Positions 49,800 through 58,859 of a stretch of DNA of 64,000 nt are shown here, piece after piece. The notes beneath the pieces are model-generated. The model was not told the DNA's origin. It searched no databases and was given only the letters and a program-made list of their open reading frames with translations. The DNA is from Enterobacteriaceae endosymbiont of Plateumaris consimilis. Its GTDB lineage: Bacteria > Pseudomonadota > Gammaproteobacteria > Enterobacterales > Enterobacteriaceae. The stretch lies in NCBI RefSeq assembly GCF_012563145.1, contig NZ_CP046230.1:64333-128332 (forward strand), read 5' to 3'. The position numbers and the translations under genes were made by a program. Within the stretch, counting starts at the first letter, position 1. Each line of letters begins with the position of its first letter.

Positions 49800-51092
49800 A
49801 TGCAACAAAATAATTATTCATCTAATTTTATTAATAAAAAAATAGAAAAAAAAAATCAATTATTAAGTAAAAATAAATTATTAGAAATTGATCATAGAAT
49901 ATTTGGAAAAAAGCTTAACTTATATCATTTTCAAAATGAATCACCAGGAATGGTCTTTTGGCATAATAATGGTTATATTATTTTTCATGAATTAGAAAAA
50001 TTTTTACGTATAAAACTTAAAAAATATAATTATCAAGAAGTAAAAACACCATTAATAACAGATAGTGTAATTTGGAAAAATACAGGACATTGGAAAATTT
50101 ATAAAAAAGCAATTTTTAGTACATCTTCTGAAAATAGAAAATATTGCATAAAACCTATGAATTGTCCAGGACATATACAAATTTTTCAACATGGTTTTAA
50201 ATCATATAAAGATTTACCTTTAAGAATTGCAGAATTTGGTATATGTCATAGAAATGAACCCTCAGGTTCTTTACATGGTTTAATGAGATTACGCAGTTTT
50301 ACTCAAGATGATGCTCATATATTTTGTACACAAGATCAAGTTTCAATAGAAATTGAAAATTGTATTCATATGATGTATGAAATTTATCAAATTTTTGGTT
50401 TTAAAAACTTTTTAGTAAAATTGTCTACAAGGCCTAAAAATCGTATTGGAAATAATGAAATATGGGATGAATCTGAAAAAAATTTAGCTATGGTTTTAAA
50501 AAAATTAGATATAACTTTTAATTATCAGATTGGAGATGGTGCATTTTATGGACCTAAAATAGAATTTTCTTTCTTTGATTGTTTAAATCGTGAATGGCAA
50601 TGTGGTACAATACAATTAGATTTTGCCTTACCAAGTTGTTTAAATTTATTTTATATGGATTCTGAAAACAAACGTAAAACACCTGTAATAATTCATCGTG
50701 CTATTTTAGGTTCTATAGAAAGATTTATTGGTATTCTTCTAGAAGAATATTCTGGTTATTTGCCTATTTGGCTGGCTCCATTACAAATTATTATAATTAA
50801 TATAAGCAATAAACATATTAATTATGCTATGAATTTATTAGAAATAATAAAACAAAATAATATTCGAGTCCAAACAGATCTAAAAAATGAAAAAATAGCT
50901 TTTAAAATTAGAAAATATACTATACAACATATACCTTATATTTTAATATGTGGAGATAAAGAAATAAAAAATAATACAGTTTCAATTCGTGATTGTTTTG
51001 GTAAAGATTTGGGAAATATGAAAATTCGTGATATTATTAGCAAAGTAAAAAAAGAAATTAATAATTATAATATTCATCAATTGGGGAGATAG
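49800..51092 (+). CDS. thrS: Threonyl-tRNA synthetase lacking the TGS and editing domains
   Basis: The 430-residue product covers only the catalytic and anticodon-binding parts of ThrRS (E. coli 642). It starts in the linker before the catalytic core and aligns from about E. coli residue 215: LEIDHRIFGKKLNLYHFQ is near residue 28. The zinc ligands Cys (MNCPGH), His (DDAHIF) and His (VIIHRAILGS) are kept, as are motif 2 (FGICHRNEPSGSL) and the anticodon domain. The N1 (TGS) and N2 editing domains, about 225 residues, are absent, and the 215-bp upstream gap is too short for them and shows no remnant. An A10 run (49846-49855) is in frame. Confidence 0.95.
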   Translation: MQQNNYSSNFINKKIEKKNQLLSKNKLLEIDHRIFGKKLNLYHFQNESPGMVFWHNNGYIIFHELEKFLRIKLKKYNYQEVKTPLITDSVIWKNTGHWKIYKKAIFSTSSENRKYCIKPMNCPGHIQIFQHGFKSYKDLPLRIAEFGICHRNEPSGSLHGLMRLRSFTQDDAHIFCTQDQVSIEIENCIHMMYEIYQIFGFKNFLVKLSTRPKNRIGNNEIWDESEKNLAMVLKKLDITFNYQIGDGAFYGPKIEFSFFDCLNREWQCGTIQLDFALPSCLNLFYMDSENKRKTPVIIHRAILGSIERFIGILLEEYSGYLPIWLAPLQIIIINISNKHINYAMNLLEIIKQNNIRVQTDLKNEKIAFKIRKYTIQHIPYILICGDKEIKNNTVSIRDCFGKDLGNMKIRDIISKVKKEINNYNIHQLGR

Positions 51093-51095
51093 GAT

Positions 51096-51635
51096 ATTAA
51101 AAGTGGAAAAAAAATAATACAACTTAGACCTAATAAAATTAATGAAGATATTAAAACTAAAATTGTAAGATTAATAGGTTTTAAAGGTGAACAAGTTGGT
51201 ATTGTTGATTTAAAAATTGCACTCATGAAAGCAAAAGAAATTGGATTTGATTTGGTAGAAATTAGTCCTAATGCAAATCCTCCTGTATGTCGTATAATGA
51301 ATTATGGTAAATTTTTATACGTAAAAAATAAAACATCAAGAGAACAAAAAAAGAAACAAAAAATTATTCAATTAAAAGAAATTAAATTTAGACCAAATAC
51401 AGACAAAGGAGATTATCAGGTTAAATTACGTAGTTTAATTCGTTTTTTAAAAAAAGGAGATAAAATAAAAATAACTCTTAGATTTCGAGGTAGAGAAATG
51501 GTACATATCCAAATTGGATTTGCTATGCTAAATAGAATAAAAAATGATTTAAATCATTTAGCTTTAGTTGAATATTTTCCTAAAAAAATTGAAGGAAGAC
51601 AAATGATAATGGTTTTAATACCTAAAAAAAAGTAA
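51096..51635 (+). CDS. infC: Translation initiation factor IF-3, AUU start
   Basis: Read from the ATT at 51096 the product is 179 residues, full length (E. coli 180): (M)[18 protein letters not shown] opens the N-domain, then [20 protein letters not shown] and [18 protein letters not shown] follow. No ATG precedes it in frame, and the first internal ATG (51225) would delete 43 residues of the N-domain. E. coli infC also starts with AUU, which lets IF-3 repress its own translation. The ATT lies 3 bp after the thrS stop, with GGGGAG upstream as ribosome site. Confidence 0.93.
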   Translation: MKSGKKIIQLRPNKINEDIKTKIVRLIGFKGEQVGIVDLKIALMKAKEIGFDLVEISPNANPPVCRIMNYGKFLYVKNKTSREQKKKQKIIQLKEIKFRPNTDKGDYQVKLRSLIRFLKKGDKIKITLRFRGREMVHIQIGFAMLNRIKNDLNHLALVEYFPKKIEGRQMIMVLIPKKK

Positions 51636-51709
51636 CTATAAGTTTTATTTATAAAATTATTTAGAACTAATATATTAGTTTTTTAAAAAATATTTGGATT
51701 AACATAAAT

Positions 51710-51907
51710 ATGTTCAAACTTAAAACATTACGTAGTGCTGCTAAACGTTTTAAAAAAACAAGTTCTGGAAAATTTAAACATAAACAAGCTAATTTAAGAC
51801 ATCTTTTAACAAAAAAAAAAACTAAACAAAAACGTTCTTTAAGGAAAAAAAAATTAGTTTTTAAAGGAGATACATATTCATTAGTGTCTTGTTTACCTTA
51901 TTTATAA
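51710..51907 (+). CDS. rpmI: 50S ribosomal protein L35
   Basis: The 65-residue basic protein [20 protein letters not shown] is bL35, of the usual length. It sits between infC and rplT as in E. coli. The three genes form one translation unit in the family, where L20 represses rpmI and rplT. Confidence 0.96.
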   Translation: MFKLKTLRSAAKRFKKTSSGKFKHKQANLRHLLTKKKTKQKRSLRKKKLVFKGDTYSLVSCLPYL

Positions 51908-51953
51908 TAAAATTTAATAATAAAATTATTAAAATTAGGAGATTTTAAATTAT

Positions 51954-52304
51954 ATGGCTAGAGTAAAACGAGGTGTTATTTCTCATACAAGACATAAAAA
52001 AATTATTAAACAAGCTAAAGGATATTATGGATCAAGATCAAGAACTTATAGATCTGCATTTCAAGCAGTAGTCAAAGCAGGACAATATTCTTATCGTGAT
52101 AGACGCCAGCGTAAAAGAAAATTTCGTCAATTATGGATTATAAGAATTAATGCAGCAGCTCGTCAAGAAAATATTTCTTATAGTTATTTAATAAATCAAT
52201 TTAAAAAATCTAATATTGATATTAATAGAAAAATTCTTTCTGAATTAGCTATGTTTGATAAACAATCATTTACTAAATTAATAAATTTTATAAAAATTAA
52301 TTAA
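51954..52304 (+). CDS. rplT: 50S ribosomal protein L20
   Basis: The 116-residue protein begins [20 protein letters not shown] and contains [17 protein letters not shown], typical of bL20, an early assembly protein that binds 23S rRNA. Length matches E. coli (118). A TTAGGAG ribosome site precedes the ATG. Only 23 bp separate it from pheS, so the pheM leader peptide and its attenuator, present in E. coli, are gone. Confidence 0.96.
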   Translation: MARVKRGVISHTRHKKIIKQAKGYYGSRSRTYRSAFQAVVKAGQYSYRDRRQRKRKFRQLWIIRINAAARQENISYSYLINQFKKSNIDINRKILSELAMFDKQSFTKLINFIKIN

Positions 52305-52327
52305 TTATTAATAAGAATATCTCAAAG

Positions 52328-53314
52328 ATGATATCTGATCTTAATAAAATAATAATACATGCAAAAAAAGAAATTAATTTAATTAATAATATTAAAGAAT
52401 TAAATATTTTTAAAACAAAATATTTAGGAAAAAAAGGATATATATCATCACAATTTCTATTATTTAAAAAATTAACAAAACAAGAAAAAATTAAAAATAG
52501 TACAATTATTAATAATATAAAAAAACAAATTAAAGAATTAGTTAAACAACATAAAAATAAATTGGAATCTAATAATATTAAATTTAAAGTTTTAAATAAA
52601 AAAATTGATATTACACTTCCTGGTAGATACCTAAAAATAGGTTCTCAACATCCCATAAATACTGTAATTTATGATATTGAAAATTTTTTTATAAAATTAG
52701 GATTTAAAATAATAGAAAGTCAAGAAATAGAAGATACTTATCATAATTTTGATGCATTAAATATATCAGAAAATCATCCTTCAAGAACTAAACAAGATAC
52801 TTTTTGGTTAAATAAAAAATATTTATTACGTACACAAACTTCTAATATGCAAATTAGAATGATGAAAATTTTAAATCCTCCTATAAGAATATTAACTTCA
52901 GGTAAAGTATATCGAAACGATTATGATAAAAAACATACTCCTATGTTTCATCAGATAGAAGGATTATTAATAGATAATAATATTAATTTTTTAGAACTAA
53001 AAGAAATATTGTCTTTATTTTTAAAATATTTTTTTGACAGTAAATTAAAAATTAGGTTTAGACCTTCTTATTTTCCATTTACTGAACCTTCTTTAGAAGT
53101 AGATATTATGGGAACAAATAATAAATGGATTGAAGTTTTGGGAGCAGGAATGGTACATCCTAATGTATTAAGTAATATTAATATTAATTTATTAAATTAT
53201 TCTGGTTGTGCTTTTGGGGTTGGAGTAGAAAGATTAGCTATGTTGCGTTATAATATTCATGATATACGTTTATTCTTTGAAAATGATATACGTTTTCTTA
53301 AACAATTTAAATAA
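52328..53314 (+). CDS. pheS: Phenylalanyl-tRNA synthetase, alpha subunit
   Basis: The 328-residue class II subunit holds the aminoacylation site of the alpha2-beta2 enzyme. An N-terminal coiled coil (about residues 1-95) binds tRNA. ALNISENHPSRTKQDTFW near 146, TSGKVYRNDYDKKHTPMFHQ near 194 (motif 2) and GFGV-type motif 3, here CAFGVGVERLAML near 296, are all present. Length equals E. coli (327). pheT starts 4 bp downstream. Confidence 0.96.
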   Translation: MISDLNKIIIHAKKEINLINNIKELNIFKTKYLGKKGYISSQFLLFKKLTKQEKIKNSTIINNIKKQIKELVKQHKNKLESNNIKFKVLNKKIDITLPGRYLKIGSQHPINTVIYDIENFFIKLGFKIIESQEIEDTYHNFDALNISENHPSRTKQDTFWLNKKYLLRTQTSNMQIRMMKILNPPIRILTSGKVYRNDYDKKHTPMFHQIEGLLIDNNINFLELKEILSLFLKYFFDSKLKIRFRPSYFPFTEPSLEVDIMGTNNKWIEVLGAGMVHPNVLSNININLLNYSGCAFGVGVERLAMLRYNIHDIRLFFENDIRFLKQFK

Positions 53315-53318
53315 AAAT

Positions 53319-55799
53319 ATGATTAAATTAAGTGAACTATGGTTACGAGAATGGATTACTTATAATAATATAGAATTATTATCTGAACAATTAACAATGT
53401 TAGGATTTGAAGTAGAAAAAATTGAACCAATTTGTAAAATAAAAATAGATAATATATTTATAGGACAAGTAATTGATTGTCAGTTTAATAATAATAAAAA
53501 TATTTATAATTTAACTATAGATATAGGAAAAAATAAATTATATAAAATTAAATCAAATGCAATTAATTGTAAAAATAAAATAAAAATAATTTTTGCAACC
53601 GTCAATTCATCTTTATATAAAAAATATATATATAATCAGAAATTTAATTTTTTATTACAATCGGAAGGATTATTATGTTCTAAAAAAATGTTAGGATTAA
53701 AAGATAATATACGTAGCAATGATAAAAACCATATATTAATATTAAATAATAATGCTAAAATAGGACAAAATGCTTATAAATATCTACAATTAAATGACAA
53801 TATATTATATATTAATATACCATATAATCGTTCTGATTGTTTAAGTATTATGGGTATAGCAAGAGATTTATCAACTAAAATCAAAAACGATAATTATTTA
53901 TTCAAATTTCCTTATGAAGATTATTTAACTAAAAACAAACAAAATAATATAATCAACGTTCATATAAATGAAAATGTTAATAAATATAATTTAAGTTATT
54001 TTTATTGTGTTATTCAAAATGTTGATTTACAAAATAAAATACCATTTTTAATAGAACAAAGATTACAAAGATCTGGAATTTTAATATCAAATAATAATCC
54101 TTTATTAAATATCAGCAATTATATAAATTTAGAATTAGGATATCCAGTATATTTTTACGATCTTAATAAAATTAAAGGTGATATATATATAAAAGAATAT
54201 AAAAATATTAATGATAATGTTTTAATTGATACAAATAATAACAAAATAACTTTATTAAAAAATACTTTAATAATTAAAGATAAAGAAAAAATATTGTCTA
54301 TTCCAATTTTAGCACAAAATAAAGAAGTTATTATTGATAAAAATACAAAAAATATTTTATTAGAATGTTTCTTTTTAGATACCATGACAGCAGATAATTT
54401 ATCTAATCAATATAAAATATTTAATTTATTTTCACATCTTTATCAAAGAGGATTAGATCCATTAATACAAAAAAAAATATTAATAAGAACTATAAATCTA
54501 ATATTAAAAATATATGGTGGTAAAAGAAGTAAAATTAAAGTAGTTAATACTGATAATTATATTAATAATTTTTTAACATTAAAAACAATTAAGCTAAATT
54601 TTAAAAAAATTAAACAAATATTAGGATTTGTTATAAAAACAGATAAAATATTTAATATCATGAATAAATTAGGATTTAAAATAATATTAAAAACAGATAT
54701 GAATTGTATTATACAAATACCTAGTTGGAGATATGATATAAAAATTGAAGCTGATATAATAGAAGAAATAATACGCATATATGGGTATAATAACATTCCT
54801 AATAAACATATTAAATTAAATTTAATTGAAAAAAACATTAATGATAATAATAGATTTTTCAAATCTAATAATATTACAAAAATTAAAAATTTTTTAATTA
54901 ATAAAGGATATAACGAAGTTATTAACTATAGTTTTATAAATCCTAAAATACAATATTTAATCTTTCCTAAAGAAAAATTTATAAAATTATGTAATCCTAT
55001 TTCAATAGAAATGTCTGTTATGCGTACTTCTTTATTATGTGGATTAATAAATAATATAATTTATAATCAAAATAGACAACAAAAATCTTTACGTTTTTTT
55101 GAAATTGGATTATGTTTTAAAATAAATAAAAAATTAGAATTTGGTATATCTCAAAAATTAATGTTTGGAGGAATAATAAATGGTAAATTACATGAAGAAC
55201 ATTGGTCTTTATCTAATAAAAATGTAGATTTTTATGATTTAAAAGGTGATATAGAATGTATATTTGATCTTTTAGGAAAAATTTCTAAAATAGAGTTTAG
55301 ATCTATATCTGATATAAATTTTTTACATCCTTATAAAGGATCATCTATATATTTAAATAATTCTTTTATTGGATATATTGGAGTAATACATCCCTATATT
55401 CAAACATATTTAGGAATTAATGAAAATACTGTTTTATTTGAATTAGAATGTAATGAAATATTAAATCATACAGAAACAATAATTAAAACAATATCAAATT
55501 TACCATTAAACCGTAGAGATATTTCATTAATAGTAAAAGAAAATATTCCTTTTATAAACATTATACAAGAATGTAAAAATTTTTCAATAAAACAAATTAT
55601 TGACATAAATTTATTTGATGTATATCAAGGTATAAATATACCTAAAGGATATAAAAGTTTTACAATAAGTTTTATTATACAAGATAATACTCATACATTA
55701 AAAGATAAAGAAATTAATGATATTATACAATTATGTATAAATAAATTAAAAATAAAATTTAAAATTATATTAAGAGATAAAAATTATGACTTTAACTAA
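53319..55799 (+). CDS. pheT: Phenylalanyl-tRNA synthetase, beta subunit with degenerate editing site
   Basis: The product is 826 residues from the ATG at 53319 (MIKLSELWLREW, as in the family); an upstream in-frame ATG at 53259 lies inside pheS. E. coli PheT has 795. The C-terminal region is conserved (NRQQKSLRFFEIG, DFYDLKGDIE, LNRRDISLIV, GYKSFTISFI). The B3/B4 editing region is drifted: the family block QPMHAFD reads YPVYFYD, so the His is lost, the GGIFGGE loop is replaced by IPILAQNKE, and HTDASHRYERG reads IFNLFSHLYQRG. Proofreading of Tyr-tRNA-Phe is therefore doubtful. It overlaps the ihfA start by 14 bp. Confidence 0.95.
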   Translation: MIKLSELWLREWITYNNIELLSEQLTMLGFEVEKIEPICKIKIDNIFIGQVIDCQFNNNKNIYNLTIDIGKNKLYKIKSNAINCKNKIKIIFATVNSSLYKKYIYNQKFNFLLQSEGLLCSKKMLGLKDNIRSNDKNHILILNNNAKIGQNAYKYLQLNDNILYINIPYNRSDCLSIMGIARDLSTKIKNDNYLFKFPYEDYLTKNKQNNIINVHINENVNKYNLSYFYCVIQNVDLQNKIPFLIEQRLQRSGILISNNNPLLNISNYINLELGYPVYFYDLNKIKGDIYIKEYKNINDNVLIDTNNNKITLLKNTLIIKDKEKILSIPILAQNKEVIIDKNTKNILLECFFLDTMTADNLSNQYKIFNLFSHLYQRGLDPLIQKKILIRTINLILKIYGGKRSKIKVVNTDNYINNFLTLKTIKLNFKKIKQILGFVIKTDKIFNIMNKLGFKIILKTDMNCIIQIPSWRYDIKIEADIIEEIIRIYGYNNIPNKHIKLNLIEKNINDNNRFFKSNNITKIKNFLINKGYNEVINYSFINPKIQYLIFPKEKFIKLCNPISIEMSVMRTSLLCGLINNIIYNQNRQQKSLRFFEIGLCFKINKKLEFGISQKLMFGGIINGKLHEEHWSLSNKNVDFYDLKGDIECIFDLLGKISKIEFRSISDINFLHPYKGSSIYLNNSFIGYIGVIHPYIQTYLGINENTVLFELECNEILNHTETIIKTISNLPLNRRDISLIVKENIPFINIIQECKNFSIKQIIDINLFDVYQGINIPKGYKSFTISFIIQDNTHTLKDKEINDIIQLCINKLKIKFKIILRDKNYDFN

Positions 55800-56072
55800 A
55801 AAAAAATTTCTCAATATTTAATTAAAAAATTTAAAATACATAAAAAAGATGCGCTATACTTAGTATGTTTATTTTTTGAAGAATTAAAAAAAACTTTATT
55901 AAAAGGAAAAATAATAAAATTATCTGGTTTTGGAAAATTTGAAATACATAAAAAAAATTTTAGACTGGGTCGTAATCCAAAAACAGGAAAATCTATACTT
56001 ATTAATGCTAAAAAAGTTGTAACTTTTAGAGCATGTCAAAAACTTAAAAAAAGTTTGTATAATATTTCATAA
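55786..56072 (+). CDS. ihfA: Integration host factor alpha subunit, with frameshift in an A9 run
   Basis: The ATG at 55786 gives MTLTKKK and then runs out of frame at an A9 run (55798-55806), stopping soon after. One extra A joins it to SQYLIKKFKIHKKDALYLV and the rest, giving 95 residues in total. The restored protein matches IhfA: FFEELKKTLLKGK, KLSGFGKFEI near residue 45, and the DNA-binding arm with GRNPKTGKSI near 64 that holds the minor-groove Pro. The order pheT-ihfA is ancestral. Without rescue at the RNA level only an N-terminally damaged frame would exist, and no good internal start is visible. Confidence 0.85.
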
Positions 56073-56204
56073 AATATAAAAAAATAATAATTTTATTAAA
56101 AATTTAATTTTCTTTTTTTATTTATTAAATAATATTAAATTAATTTACTATTAATAAATAATATTGTATTTATATATTATATAAATAATAATAGGATTAT
56201 ATTT

Positions 56205-56809
56205 ATGTTTAGTGGAATTATTCAATGTATAGCAATAGTAAAATTATTAATTAAAAAAAAAATTTTATACATATGATAATAAAAACACCTAATTTGTTTA
56301 CTTCTGATTTAAAGAAAGGAGATTCTATTGCAAATAATGGGTGTTGTTTAACTATAAGTAATATAAATAATGATCTATTATATTATAATATAATTAAAAA
56401 TACATTAAATATTACAACATTTAAGAAATTAAAAAAAGGAGATTATTTAAATGTTGAAAAGTCTTTAAAATTAATTGATTTTATTGGTGGACATTTAATT
56501 TCTGGACATATTACAGATATTGCCACAATTATTAAAATTAAAAATTATATGAATTCTAAAACAATATGGTTTAAACCATATCATCAATCTCAAATGAAAT
56601 ACATTATTCAAAAAGGATCTATATGTATAGATGGTATTAGTTTAACAATAGATAAAGTATATATTAATAAATTTAGTATTAATCTTATTCCAGAAACAAT
56701 TATAAAAACTTCATTAGCAAGTAAAAAAATTAATCAAATTGTGAATATTGAAGTAGATTTATATACTAAAATAGCTGTAAATACTATAGAAAAATTATTT
56801 TTTCAATAA
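56205..56809 (+). CDS. ribE: Riboflavin synthase (alpha chain), with frameshift in an A10 run
   Basis: The enzyme makes riboflavin from two lumazine molecules. The ATG at 56205 opens MFSGIIQCIAIVKLLIKKK and then leaves frame in an A10 run (56253-56262). With one more A it continues NFIHMIIKTPNLFTSDL and NGCCLTI, the expected alignment with the E. coli enzyme, giving 201 residues. Two lumazine-binding repeats are visible, the second from FIGGHLISGHIT near residue 97. Ending at FFQ, it is a little shorter than E. coli (213). An AGGAT ribosome site supports the upstream start. E. coli names this gene ribC or ribE. An internal ATG at 56273 would omit the N-terminal strand. Confidence 0.88.
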
Positions 56810-56849
56810 ATTATTTTTTTAAATAGAATAAAAAAGAGATATAAATTTA

Positions 56850-58142
56850 ATGATTATAAGTAAAAACAATGAAAAAAATTTAATAAAAACATTAGAATAT
56901 CGTAACATTATTAATCAAATAACGGATAAAAATAATTTAAAAAATATTTTAATGGAAAAAAAAATTAATTTATATTGTGGTTTTGATCCTACTGCTGATA
57001 GTTTACATATTGGTCATTTAATACCATTAATTATATTAAGATATTTTCAAAAGTTAGGACATAAACCTATTATTTTATTAGGAGGAGCAACAGGATTAAT
57101 AGGTGATCCTAGTTTTAAATTACAAGAAAGAAAAAAACAACCAATTGATTTAATGAATAAATGGATTAGTAAAATTAGTTCACAAATAAAACTTTTTTTA
57201 GATTTTAATTGTGGTTCTAATAGTGCATTAATAGTAAATAATTATGATTGGTTTAGTAAAATGAATGTTTTATTTTTTTTAAAAGAAATAGGTAAATATT
57301 TTTGTGTTAATCAAATGATGAATAAAGAATCTATAAAAAATAGAATAAATAGAAATATACAAGGAATTTCTTTTACTGAATTTTCATATAATTTATTACA
57401 ATCCTATGATTTTGCTTATTTAAATAAATATTTTAATGTGATTTTACAAATAGGTGGGTCAGATCAATGGGGACATATAGTTTCAGGAGTTGATTTAGTT
57501 AAAAAAATATATAAACAACAAGTATTTGGTTTAACTAATAAATTAATTACTAAAAATGATGGAACTAAATTTGGTAAAACAGAAAATAAAACAATATGGT
57601 TAGATGCTCTTAAAACAAGTCCATATGATTTTTTTCAATTTTGGTTAAATGTTGATGATAATTTAGTTTATAATTTTTTAAAAATGTTTACTACTATAAA
57701 AATTAATACTATAGAAAATTTACAAAAATCTAATAATAATTCAATAAAAAAAAATAGTGCTCAAAACATATTAGCTGAACATATGACTTACTTAGTTCAT
57801 GGTAAAAATGCATTAGAATCTGCTAAAAAAATTACTGATCATATTTTTCATAAAAAATTAAATGATTTATCTAAAAATGATTTTAATATGTTATTAATTA
57901 ATGGAATTAATAATATAGTTTTAAAAAATGAAAATTATTCTTTACAAGAAATTTTAATATTAAGTAGATTAGCTAAATCTAGAAGTCATGCAAAAAATAT
58001 GATTGAATCTAATTCAATTTATATAAATAATAAAAAAAAATCAGATATTTTATATTTTTTTACTGAAGAAGACAAAATTTTTAATCATTTTACATTATTA
58101 CGTAGAGGTAAAAAAAATTTTTGTTTATTATATTGGAAATAA
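56850..58142 (+). CDS. tyrS: Tyrosyl-tRNA synthetase
   Basis: The 430-residue class I enzyme charges tRNA-Tyr. CGFDPTADSLHIGHLIPL near residue 47 has the HIGH signature, QIGGSDQWGHIVSG near 205 is the tyrosine site, and DGTKFGKTENK near 240 is the KMSKS-like loop. A C-terminal S4-like domain is present (LAKSRSHAKNMIESNSIYIN). Length matches E. coli (424). An AAAGAGAT site precedes the ATG. Confidence 0.97.
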   Translation: MIISKNNEKNLIKTLEYRNIINQITDKNNLKNILMEKKINLYCGFDPTADSLHIGHLIPLIILRYFQKLGHKPIILLGGATGLIGDPSFKLQERKKQPIDLMNKWISKISSQIKLFLDFNCGSNSALIVNNYDWFSKMNVLFFLKEIGKYFCVNQMMNKESIKNRINRNIQGISFTEFSYNLLQSYDFAYLNKYFNVILQIGGSDQWGHIVSGVDLVKKIYKQQVFGLTNKLITKNDGTKFGKTENKTIWLDALKTSPYDFFQFWLNVDDNLVYNFLKMFTTIKINTIENLQKSNNNSIKKNSAQNILAEHMTYLVHGKNALESAKKITDHIFHKKLNDLSKNDFNMLLINGINNIVLKNENYSLQEILILSRLAKSRSHAKNMIESNSIYINNKKKSDILYFFTEEDKIFNHFTLLRRGKKNFCLLYWK

Positions 58143-58159
58143 TATTTTAATTATATTAT

Positions 58160-58810
58160 TTATATTTTATTATTATTTTTTAAAGAAAATTCACATAAAT
58201 AGAATATAATACATATATTACATAATGGTTTTTGAGTTTTACATACATTTTTACTATGAAATATAAACCAATTATGACAATTTAATTTATATTTGTTAGG
58301 CACGAATTGTAATAATTTTTTTTCTATCTCATATGTATTTTTACCTATAACAAATTTAGTACGATTACAAAATTTATAAACATGTGTATCTACAGCAATT
58401 TCTAATTTTTTAAAAATAGTATTTAAAATTATATTTGAAATTTTTCTACCTACACCAGGTAAAGATTCTAAATCTTTTCTATTATTAGGAATAATACTAT
58501 TATATGATTTAATTAAAATATTACTCGATTGTATTAAATATTTAGATTTATTATTATGTAGTCCTAAAGGACGAATATATTCTTTTATTTTTAAAATTCC
58601 TAAATTTATCATGCTATATGGATTATTTGCAATAATAAATAATTTTTTGGTTACTATATTAACTTTTTTATCATTAGTTTTTGACGATAATATTAAAGAA
58701 ATTAATAATTCAAAAGAATTATTAAAAATTAATTCAGATTTAATTTTAAAATAATGTTGATGAAAAATATTAAGTATTTTTAATCTTTTTTTTTGGTTCA
58801 TATCAATCAA
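58160..58810 (-). CDS. nth: Endonuclease III (DNA glycosylase/AP lyase)
   Basis: The 216-residue enzyme removes oxidised pyrimidines. The helix-hairpin-helix LPGVGRKISNIIL near residue 117 carries the catalytic Lys, AVDTHVYKFCNR near 139 the catalytic Asp, and the C-terminal CKTQKPLCNICIIFYLC has the [4Fe-4S] spacing C-x6-C-x2-C-x5-C. Length matches E. coli (211). In E. coli it also lies near tyrS. Confidence 0.95.
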   Translation of the reverse strand: MIDMNQKKRLKILNIFHQHYFKIKSELIFNNSFELLISLILSSKTNDKKVNIVTKKLFIIANNPYSMINLGILKIKEYIRPLGLHNNKSKYLIQSSNILIKSYNSIIPNNRKDLESLPGVGRKISNIILNTIFKKLEIAVDTHVYKFCNRTKFVIGKNTYEIEKKLLQFVPNKYKLNCHNWFIFHSKNVCKTQKPLCNICIIFYLCEFSLKNNNKI

Positions 58811-58859
58811 TTTATAATAAAAAAATTATTTATAAAAAAAATCAATAGAAAACAATTTA

